From: Angiostrongylus vasorum
Lineage: Eukaryota; Nematoda; Chromadorea; Rhabditida; Metastrongylidae
Direction of reading: 5' to 3'
Assembly (NCBI GenBank): GCA_018806985.1
Contig: JADANN010000004.1
Span: 62,001-126,000, forward strand
DNA length: 64,000 bases
Notes under the pieces: model-generated
Seen by the model: the letters and a program-made list of their open reading frames with translations, nothing else
Database searches by the model: none
Told to the model about the DNA's origin: nothing
Translations under genes and position numbers: made by a program
Shown: positions 49,301 through 61,300 of the stretch, piece by piece
Position numbering within the stretch: position 1 is the first letter of the stretch
Layout of the letters: each line of letters starts with the position of its first letter

Positions 49301-52300
49301 TCATCAACAATATACTACTCCAATCAGCTGTGTCTCAGGCAATAGAAATTATTGGACCGGCCATATATCGAAAAAAAAGACAATAGGTGCACAAGAACAG
49401 CGTCCAAATGCATTCTCGGAGATTGGAAAGTAACTTTGTAAATCACTACCAAAAAGGTGGGCTGAGTGTTCGCTACACGCGTGTACCAACTTTGCTTAGG
49501 ATCAACTTTGACGCCCTCATCCTCATCCGAAAACACATGGCAATTTAAGGAACACCGAACAGTGTTGCTAGATCGTCCGCTATTAATCGGCCGACTGACT
49601 AATCGTAAAACTTGCTGCAGTCACGGAAAGGAAAAATTGCTACCGCTTTCAAGCCATTATAGTCGCAAGTCGGCAAAATCCACTTCCACCCTGAACGGTT
49701 GGCGACTGCCTCTGGCGAAGTCCTTGGGATGCTATCACGACAATCGCGGGGTTCGTTGGAAACGCTCAATTAGTCTTCAAGGTGTCACATCAATATCATA
49801 ACCAAACCCACACACGAGTACGACCACCTTCATAGACCAAGTATGAGTGGAACGTAGGAAACACTGAAATACGCACATGTGAATATGGAACGTGCGAATA
49901 TGTTTTAATCATGTTATAGCAATATTGCCAGAATAGCTACTGCTCTTTCATTTCACCGTATTTTCTTACAGTAACCACATTCACTGTTCCTCATATCGTT
50001 TTGCAATCTTGCACTATGTAAATGTTTTCATTTCATTCTGAGAAACTTTGCTTCCAGCAAACAGTCTTTGTTATGCAAACCTCTTTGTGCAACAATGGGA
50101 GCTTCTTGTGTGCTATTTCTGTTCGAAGCCATCATGCATACAATAACACGAAAGGCAGAGTGTTGCTTGGGAGAAGCGCCTTCTTTTGTCTGATCTGGTA
50201 ACGAGAGATTTCGAACAGACAGTCGACGAATATACTCGGTAGAAGTTCTGCGCTTGTGTCAAAACACCGCCTCCTCCAGAAGACATTCAAGTGACCTCGT
50301 GAGTCACCATCCTATTCGCCTCGTTAGGACCCCCTGTTCACCTTATGCGTTACGCCATGTAGATTATCCGAGTTGTTAACTTTTATTGCACGTCATCACT
50401 GTTGTACATTAACCTCTTTCTACTGTCATGTATCTTTAAACACATTAACTCCATTGTGTGGTCATTATAAGTCAGTGTTATCACAAACTTGTATGCAATC
50501 CCTAATACGATAACGTTATCGCAATCTTACCATGAGCTAATATCCACTCCTTAACACGATAACCTCATCTCAGTGTTATCGCAAACTTACATGCATTCCT
50601 TATTACGTTGACCTCATCGGAACCATATCACGAGCTTAAATATGATGTGTGAACCTATCGTATTGTCATTACAAGTCGGGTACCACGATCTCACATGAAT
50701 CGTTTGATGTGCCTACCACTTGTACCACCATTGATGTATTCTGTATGCACATAGCACTATTCCACTAGCCTATGGCAAAGCTACTAACCATCCTAACCCT
50801 CACTTATTGACCACGTTACCACATTTCCGCTTGTATTGTTCCAATATTCAATGTCGTTATTCTTGCATTATTAATGTTTTGTAAGGTATAAGTTATATAT
50901 GAGGTTTAGTTACCTAAGTTTGAGGTATTGATCTGTAGCACCAACGGAGAAGCCCCGTGTGGCTATTTTCCACGAAGTCAAGCATTCTACTTAAAGCTGG
51001 TGATTATTCGGTGTCGTGAACTGACTCGAAGACCTAATTTTCACTAGCGACCACTATATTCTGGTGGATTGGCGTAAACAGTATATTCTGGTGCATTGGT
51101 CTAAGCAATATATATGTTATGGAACCCTAATATATGGAATTTGTCTGCAATATGCCCTTTAAGCATCATGACGACTTTCTATATATAAGGCAATTAATAC
51201 CTGGTGACTGAGATGAGTGTATGCTTGCCGGAGCACTCTGCATAAAGGCCAGTTTCCGTGCCACCACATCAACCGTGTCAACTATTCTTGATTCTATTTT
51301 ATCTAAATATTAATAGGTGTAATACATGGAAACCCACTTAAAAGATACAAAGACAAAATGAGAATAAAATTCTGGATTCCAAAAGTTGGAAGATGAACAG
51401 GACTCGACAATATTCTTAATATTGTGGTCTAGATTGAATCTTAGATCACTTGAAAATGTAATATAACAAGTCTCTGTTGAGTCGTCGATTAGTCGAGACC
51501 CGTTGAAGGCCTCAGAAATTCCCTGCTTCCACCCTACTACAGATGTCTTGAAGCTAGTTTTTCTGAAGAAACTTCAATCATCTTGTCTAGCAAAACTAGA
51601 GCATTTTCGACAAACCTCCGTCTCTTCTGACCTCCCCAATAATTGGACCACGTGGATATCGCCTCTCGATTGCAGTGTCCGATTGTTCCGACGAGTTGTC
51701 TTCCTCAGAGCACTCATCGTGTTCCTGAAGCAGTAGAACTCTTTCTTGTCGCCACATACGTTTTAATAATGGGCCTTGAAGCATGATACTGCAGAAAAAA
51801 TCTTTTGTGCAGCTCTTTCCCCACCTCATCTTCACTATGTTGTGACTGCGCTTCTTCTATCATCGTTGGTGGTGGAGTTCGGGCAGGCGCCGAACCGACA
51901 CTGGAAAATCATCATAAAAGAATCCCTAAATCAACTAAATGCGTTAGTTTCCATCAAGAAATTTTCTTGTTTCCCAGTTTCATTATTGTATTTCAGAATG
52001 TTATAAATGCGAAAGTTTCATTAGTGGTGCGAAAATTAAAAAGAACCTGGGTGTAGGTGTAACACTTATACCACCTCCACTCTGTTGGTTAGGATCCTGA
52101 GTTTTAAGCCAGTCTTTCCTAAAAATGGTTTAAGCCAGTAATTCCCAAATTAGTTTTAATATTTTAATCAGTTAGTTTTCCTAATCAACTAAAAGTCCAT
52201 AGTTCCTCTACTAACCTCCTTTTGACAGCTCCGTCCTCAAGTTCGGATAAATCAGGATGCCCAGGATATTGCATAATAATTTTTTTCGCCTAAATTTTGA

Positions 52301-55300
52301 AATGTGAAAATTTGTCTCACAATCATGACTTTCTAATTTTTCGACTTTTTGAAGAAACAGATTGTTCGCAGTTACTCAAAGCAAGGGCTAGTTTCTACTT
52401 GTTCAATATCAGAGGGATTATACAACAACAGGCCAGATTGCGCGCGGTCATCATTTAATATCCGACATCGGTAATGACAACGGCAAAAAAAAATGCGAAA
52501 TAATTTTGGAAAATGAGGACGAATTGAAAGACACAAAGCAGCAATGGAAAGCTGGAAAAGAAGTGTTTAGTTTCAAATTTCCAACGATTAAGCGTTGGCG
52601 TACTTTGTCGAAGAGGAAAGGTGATTGTTCGTTAGTGGGCTGTGGTCCACCAAGAGGTTTCCGTGGAAGTGTAGGCGATTCGCACTCTGTTGACACGCCA
52701 CGACCGTACATGTCTACGCGACTGTGCTGAAAAAAAGAAAATTGCCTCGGCATTCTAAGCGCATAAGCAGCATTCTGGTGGTGTGCAAGCTAATCAACTA
52801 CTGGTTAGGGTTACGAAAAGCTGTGCTCTGAACTCATTTAGTTGAGTTCTTTCGTAGCTTACGGAAAACGTCGGCTGCAGAAGGACGTTTTAGCTCGGGT
52901 TTTAAGAAGAACCACCACTTGTTGTTTATTGACGAGTCCACTAATAAAGTAAAAGAACAAAATACTAGTGGAGCGAGAAATGGTAGGTATATTGACGGTG
53001 ATGAACCAAGGAATACGAGTGTGTTTGTGGCCTCCCATAGCACGAAATCGTCACGGAATTATACATCAAACCTCATGCTCTAACCTTTTTGTGGTAGGAA
53101 CAAATCGAAATCGTTCGTCGTTAGCAATTCGCGTTTGAGCCTTGTCGTTGCGACATTCAAGTCGGAGGAAAATACGGCGGAAATGCAAAAGCGGAAGACA
53201 AAGTAGATCTTTAGGATATTTCCAACATATTCATACTACGGAAATTTATTGATAACTCCTTCTAGTTTTTCGATAGGTAGCACATTCACGGACTTAGGAA
53301 CTTCTACATCAACAACGCATGTGGAGAACAAAGAAAGGCAGGAAGAAATATTCGATGCTCGGCAGCTTCCCGTGACCGTACGTAAGACGCCTACACGCGC
53401 TTGGTGGGTTAAAATGGAACGAAAAGCGACTCGTGTCTAAGAAGCAGATGGTCTTTAAAAAGGACATTCCACGCATATTCTATGAGAGCACAGCAAGCCA
53501 ACCGTTTTAGCGTTTCAATCGAAGAAGTCGTCCCCAAGACTATTGTACTGGAAAAGAGGAGTACAGAAAAGCTGCACGACGCTGACAACTCTGTCCTAAT
53601 CTGCACGACATACCTAGTTACTTAGATAGTTAAATGAATCGCCTTCACATGTTGTGTGGATCCTGGCCCCTTTTTACATTGGCTTTGGTGTTGTGCCACC
53701 GTAAGTTTCTCGCTTCAGTAATACATCGAATGCATGTCGAACGTGTTTTTGGCCGGAATCCGGAAATAGGTGTGCTATGGCTAGGTAGTTCTTAGGTTGT
53801 CATCATAGGTTTGCCTGTCTTTGAGGATCAGAGGGATGTTTGTTACCTCCCTCAGTCGGATTCTTGCAAGACAACAGTTATTCTAATGGCGATAGCGAAC
53901 CTAACGATTCGTCGACCGACTGCTCCAGTACGATGCAACAAACCGAATGCTGAAGGTTATGATATAACTGGAACGGAATGGCAACGAATTAAAAAGAACG
54001 GCTTGTCGGCTAAGCCACTTGAGCTTCACTAATAAGGTCATTTCTATAACACCAAATAATAGCTGGTCGTAACGCTTGTTGGTCGATTTCGAGGATGCTT
54101 GAGGAAAAATTAGCCCGCTGTTGAATATATCAGTCTCTCGAAAACGATGTTCGCAAGGAACAGATTTGCTTCTGTAGTCCCATTCACGTTCAACAGTATG
54201 ACTACATCTACCTCTTTGTTTACGTTTAAGTTGAGGGAGTTAATATGATGGACGAATTATCTCCAGAACTGAATGAACGTGAGGAGACAGCTGGCGTGGA
54301 GTACTTACAAAATCATCGAAGATATAGACAAACATCGGAGAGAAAAAGTCAAAGTCGCTGCCGTCTACGCCAAGATGTCGAAAATCGGGTAGGCCAAACA
54401 TGTAGTGTATCTCAATGACAACTGGTGCACAAGTGTTGTTAGTAATGTCAAGCGCTCATCAACAGAACCAACGACTCGATGAAAATATGGTGCTCTTTAA
54501 CTTCCCAGTGGTAGCAGGATCCCTGGGAAACTTCGGCATGCGACAGGGAATAGTGTAGAACTCCTTGGTGCCCAATTGAGTTATTCAACGATGTACAACA
54601 AAAAGAAGTAGGCGATGAGCCTGCTATGTGTATTCCAAGTTGAAAGGTCTTTAATTCCAACTGCACTAGTATGTGTATCACATAGTCGGATTTGGGTGTT
54701 TTGGTTATTCAAAACAAAAGAAAAGAAAACAAAACAATATGGTCATTGGTTCGATATCTCATCAATGACAAGTACGCAGCTCCTTTAGGCTCCGCGGGCT
54801 GGGCGTACGAGACTTGGGGCAGGGAACATGTTATACACAAGATTAATATTTAGAGTCCGATGGGTGCGTGTGGAGTAGTGGTTAGAACCACTATGAAATA
54901 TATACGTGAAGATCTCACGCTCCCAGTAAACCAAGTCCTTCATCCCTCAGAGGTGGCAAATTGGCATCGGACTTCTCTGGAACGAAAGAAACACTGGTGA
55001 TGTATCGATCAGTAGGCTTCGAAAACTCATTGTGTAGGCATAAAATACACAAAATATGGAACCAACCACCTCGATGATACTTGGCGGAGCCAACTGCATG
55101 ACGCATCCCAAAGCGATTGATTAATACGGAAGCGTTTTACGCTTTTAATCGGGTCTACCACAGATTTTCCAACAAATTGGGCAATTGTTTAAGTCGCTGA
55201 AGAGGTGGTGGGAAAAACAAGTCGGCTTGAATTTTTTCGTTTCGTTTTGCAGTCCAGCAATGCGGTTATAGACGTAGCCTAAGCCGTCGGAATTTTTTGG

Positions 55301-58300
55301 AACTCTCTCAATTGCTCAATATGACGACAAAAGCAACTACGTTACTACTGGAAGAGTGATGCGAATACTCCATCTTCGGAAAATGAAGCCTTTATTTCTG
55401 CAGTGTGCATTTTCTAGTAAGGAATCAATTCCTTCAGTTCATCAAAATCATCCAGAATGTGCCGAAACGAAAATGGGATTTGTGGAAAACAGTCATCTGA
55501 CCTGATACTTTCCTTTGCTCTGCCTTTTCAATAGACCGCGATCAAAGGCGTCCAAATACTGTGGCTGCGTGACAACAGGATCTGGAGGAGGTAGTGTGTC
55601 AGCATGCTCGACGACGATCTTCTGCTCCACCTGAGTGTAGTTCCGTAAACTCCGAGCGAACGCTTTATTTTATTGTACGATGCTAATTTATGTCCAGGTG
55701 AAACAATGCGACTATTCGAATATTGGTTTGACGCAAATAAAATGGTCCTTTTTGTCGTCATTGCTTTTGCATAGACATTTCGCAAGAAAAAAGAATGCAA
55801 AAATTTACTTAGTAGCACTTCATAGCATATTTTTTTGCTCAACTATCTCAATAGTAACACTTAACTACCTGCTTTACATGATTTTTCTTAGCATTTAGAT
55901 TACAACGCTTTAAGACGGTTGAAATGGTGCTCTGAAATGATGACTAGGAATTCGCACTGTTTTGCTTCATGATTCAGATTTTGACACACCACAGCAGAAT
56001 CAACTCTGAATGTCGTCGAAGCTTGGATCACTGAAGCGGTTCCAAAACCCTGATGCAAAGACGGTTTGAAAAAGCTTTGTAACTATAAGGATACTTCATA
56101 GGGTCTCAATCGATGTTCATCAGCAATTGCTCCAGGAATTACTCTACAGGTTCCAGATTGAGCGTTAACAAATCAACGACGGTCCGCTTTTTTTAACGAT
56201 GTAGTAAAGCTCACAAAGCTCGATAAATGTGTGATTGATCGTGTGATTGTGTGACAAATTCAAAGGACAGCAAGAAGGCTGCCAAAATCCAGTCTGCTCA
56301 TCGCTTCTTTTTCTCCACAACAACGACCGGTTACTCGACCGATTGCGTTGTACGACGAAAAAACCTGTCCCACACAAGAATTGACGACGTTCTACGACCT
56401 AAAGATGAGCGGAAGCCAAATGTGCACACGGGAAAAAGGACATGGTGACGTTTTATCTGGATTTATCCACCATAACGTTTTTCGTTTGTTGGGTTTCGAA
56501 CCTTCGCCTCAATTAACATACTTCGAGGACCTCTTGCCAAACGACTACAGTTTTTCGCCTGTTAAATATAACTCGGTGAAATCCGTTGCTTTCGGAATTT
56601 CGAAATTCTGCGCAACCGGTGTAGGGAAACTAATATCAAAAAAAGTTATTTCTTGATTAATAGAACTGAGTTTAGGCTAAGTAGCAGCAAGGGGGTTATG
56701 GCCACCATTGATCATTACCTTTGCAGCTGATACACTTGTGTTCAACTTCTCGACAGGAGCAGGAAAGAAACTAAACATAACGTCCAAAAACGTGTGAACA
56801 CTGAAGAGAACTTTAAGTCGACAACTAATCCTTAAGTTTTTTAAGAGTAGAAATCCTTGCAGGATCAGTGACGACACCAATGCCAGCACCTGTTCAACCT
56901 CGTCAGCCAGTTCCTCCATTTCACTGTCAGTGTACTCTTCTTCGTCCTCTGTATCGGCATCTTCTTCAGCCTCAACGATGTGCGTTTCCCGACCCATTTG
57001 TAGCTCCGCTATGGTAGCGATTTTAGGCTGCTCATTGTCAATTCTATTGGCGTTGTCCTGAAACAGTACCGCTTACAGAAATCAGACATAACTTCCGAAA
57101 AATTAAATTTTAAAGAATTCATTCTGCTGTGATCACAATTTGCTCCACAAAGGCTCCAAATCTATTTATTTCTAATTCTTATAGTGCATCTTTAATGGGT
57201 AGTTTCGAGGGAAATAATTTTAACAGCAAATGATGTCAAACATCAAAACATAGAAAAAAAATCAGAATCATTTGATGGAAGACTCGAATCTTAGCCCATT
57301 TTAAGGCGCGAAACCATTTCGTTATTGAAATATTCGGCATTTGGATACAACCGTATATAGGGAGCGAATAGCGCAACGGTAGTGATGGCATTCATTATGA
57401 GCAAGACCCAACCAAACGAAGTGATGATCCGACCGTCCAGAGCTCTCTAGTCTTCTTCCCTCCGGAGCCCGCAAGTTGATGACAGACCTGTCTTCTACTG
57501 GTTCATGCTTTCCAGTCTATATCAGAATACCCTAGCATCGATATTTAAGGATCCTCAGAAAGATCCCAGGAAGAATGGACTCGACTAGCATTTGATAACA
57601 TTCGTAGAGTATGAATGAAAAAATCCTCAAACGGTAGCCAAGCCCACATTCAAATGCGAAGATCTTTCTTGACGATGGATGCGGGAAAAGTGAATAGATT
57701 TCAAGAAGTGCTGGGATTCGTACAACATTTGACGTCGAGTTTAATCCATTTATACAACTCGATTATACATAAAGTGCGAATTTCATCATTTCAGCAAATC
57801 GCTATTATCCAAGGACATGGCTAGTTACATGTTCAGAGAAAACATCATAAAAGTCGAACCAGTCTCAAAACGAAGCTGAATCAAATGACTGTCTCTCACC
57901 CGCCGTTGGAGCATCAGGATCGAAGGAAACTATGCTTCTTCTGATCACGTCTCACTCTGGTTGTTGCGATTTCCTGGCTTTAGTTTTACATTTATCTTAA
58001 CTTATTAACGAAAATGTAAAAGTTCTTTCAGCAGGGAGAAGTATGCTGGATTGACCAATCCTGAACAACGCTCTTCGATGTCGTCCTACACTTTTTTTTA
58101 GCTGGCGGATAAGTGTGTAGCCGCAGACTGGTGAAACTGTTTTGTTGTACTAACACATAGGTATACATCGAACAAGAAAACAATCGCGAAAGAAAAACTG
58201 TCATAAAGTTATGCTTATCTAAAGAAATCGTTGTTTCTGAAGAAATAACTACAATGGAGAAAATCTTCTGCTATTCATCAACAAATATGTTAAAGACGTC

Positions 58301-61300
58301 GAAACGTTGGCCGATTTAACATGTTTATCAATCTTGTACTAGCTTAATAATCTAAGAAGGTATTGATTATTAACGCCGAGGTTAAATGACGGTCGCTTCG
58401 AAAAATGTTAAAGTCAGCATTGAACTCTAAGAAGATTAGGTTCTGAAAGAAGCAGTCCTCTCTTGGATGCAGAAGAACTCCACCGTTATCAACCAGAAGT
58501 GTTGTACGATACGGTGAAACGACGATCCCACAGATAGAGTAAATTTTAAAAGATTTTTTTAATACTAGGATTCTTTAACAATGTAACGACGCGGTATTCA
58601 ATCTGCTGATTTCTTATGCTTAGAGATTCTTGGAAAAGAAACTGATGAAAAAAGGGAAACTACTGATTTGAACCATCAAAGCGGCGAAATCACCTACGCA
58701 TGGTCAGGAACTGAGAGCAATCACATGCGCGGCACGGTGGAAACCCTCGATCGTCAGTATTCAAGTTAAGAGTAATTCTGAACGTACGGTTAAAGTGAAG
58801 GAGCAATTCCATTAAATCCAGATTTACCCTCATTAAAACAGTTAATAAAAAATTAAATGTAATGCTTTCTTTTTCTACCATTTCACTATAGTCGTTAAAA
58901 ATCACACCTTTACGACGACATCGGTCGCAGTACTGGTAATTGGTTGCTGAGGAACTGAATCCATTTCCAACTCCTCATCTGGATCAAAGCCAACCTAAAA
59001 GTCGAAAATTAGAGTTGAACGATGTCACCTAGTTCAGTAACGAGAAAATATAGTATTGCTCATATTGGGAAACCTTGAGCAATAATACAGTTGCGCAATA
59101 AAACAACAATACTGCCAATAGTATCCCCCTATATCTGGCGCCCCAATGTTGATTCCGATCATGTGTCATTTGAACAGGGGTACAAAAGTTTTTTCTTATC
59201 CCGTCGTGCGGAGGAGCAGTTCGGTGTTTTTTCTTTTGCTGTAGAGACGCTAACAAGATCATACTTTACTTCTAATACATTCGTAAAGTGTCTTAAACAC
59301 AGGTTTAGTAGTCCAAATGGTGGGCAGTTGACATTCCTTGGGACATAGGCGCTAACGGCTCCTGTCCACTGGTTGTCACAAAGACCTACTGTATCATGAG
59401 ACCGGCCGGTAGGTGGCTATTTTCGACAGCTTAGTACATAGCGACGACTCTGATTTCTAATCATAGACGTTGGTAAGAAAGTCAGATTCCCTCTTTCACA
59501 TACTCGACAGGTCATTCTACTACCAATATCCTTTCATAGCGCATCGATCGTTCTGAAGGTCTTTCATTCCCTCTATAGAGCGTCCGGAGGTGCGTGTAAC
59601 ACTGTGGTTAGAGGCGCTCTGCAATACACAATGGATTGATCCGTTGGGTCCACCATACGCCTCGGACTCACTAAGCCTTTCTTCCCCTATGGTCGGCAAA
59701 TTGGCACCAGACTTATGGTAATATCAGAAACTGCATCGCGATAATTCTATGATCTCTCTTTAGGCTTTGAAGGGATTTCCTTTATAGTGGTTATACATTA
59801 CCATAGTCGTAGTCAGACTCTCTCGTCAGTTTCGATTTCTCAGTGCTCAAGCATTGGGAAATTCGCATTTCAATTCTACCACCTACTACAAGAGCTCATA
59901 ATTCTAGATCACCTCAACGCTGTGCCATGGCCGTTCTCCTAGTGCTGACCGAGAGAACTGGTCCGGACGTTTTGCGGCGGTGACCGTCGATTCGTTCGAT
60001 CTCTCACCACTAACTTTTTGGACGTTTTTTCGCGCTATTTCCTTGAAACAGTACAATACCAAAGTGGAGTACCAATGAAATGCAAATTCTCCGTGAAAAT
60101 TAAGCGCCATCTAAAGTTGTAAACTCACCTGACTTTGTTGCTGAATGAGTTTACTGGTTTGCTTTTGGACGCTTTCTGGTTGGGCAGCTGAAAATGAAAC
60201 AAAGACTTTAGAAGCATGTTTTGTACTTCACATTTATTTTTGAATGAATAACTCTTCCTTAAGTAATATTTGGTAGAAGGAAACTACTAAACATGTGCTG
60301 CAAAAGAATAAGAAGTAGACCAATAGTTTCAGGATTCGTCGCAATAAGTTCCGAATTCTTAGGAAGAGTATAGCAAAGGGTAGATGAGAGTTGTTGATGA
60401 ATAGGTTACCAATGATGCTCTCCAATAATTCTTTGACCATAGGTCTGACGTCGTACATAGGATGTGCTTTTATTCTGGCGACGAGATTTAGACTGACAGG
60501 ACCCTTTTCCATTTGTTCTAAGACCTGCAAAAGATCTATATGTACGTGTAATAGTAAGGAGATGATTTTAATGCGCTTTCTAGCTGAGAGAAACGCAAAG
60601 CAACGGCTTCCGTGGTGCAGTGTGTAATATGCAAGTGGGAAGGGCAATCGTAGTTCGATCTGGCCAGGGGTCGAAGTTTTGCGAGTATCTCAGCATCGTT
60701 GTGGTTTTAATGGATTTTATTTCACTCTACCTGATTCATCAACATATTAAGAGAGTCAACCTCAATACGATAGGTCGCTGTGGACATTGGTGGCCGAAGG
60801 CCTGAATTCTGCCTGAAATCACTGCCAAGTATTAAAATGCCTCTTGTCAAAAGTTTTCAGATCAACGATAACATCTATTTTATTTCTTTGACAACGACAA
60901 TCTGCAAAAGATGGCATAGATCTGCTTGCAGAAGTCAGGGCAGTTCTCAATTAAGACAAGAAGTCTGTATCTTACGTCTTCATGCCAATTTCTTAAATGC
61001 CTTACAAAAGTGAAATTTACGACGATGAATTCACGAAGAACTCCCGCCAATATTATCCTTCTAAGGCAGTAAAAAACACAAAACTCTACTAGACTTTTGC
61101 CGGAAGTAATGTATTATTAGAAGGGAGAAATACTAGACTTACCTTGGTGTGATAGGTCGCGCCCGTTCGCTCACTGGCACAAAAGTGGGAGCTCGTGATG
61201 AGTTTTCCACTCGAGAAGATGGCCTAGAATAGCCATTAAAGAATTTGGAACACTGCAAGTTCAAACAAGCTATCTGCTAACATTAGTTTTACTTTTAAAA

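Noticed and set aside
51632..51640. Donor GAG|GTCAGA for exon 51788
   Set aside because: It would leave phase 0 before an exon that needs phase 1. The donor at 51615 solves this without a missing exon.
52840..53043. Minus-strand open frame with a GTAAGC donor
   Set aside because: No acceptor gives an exon in phase with 55502 and 52726, which already join in phase 0.
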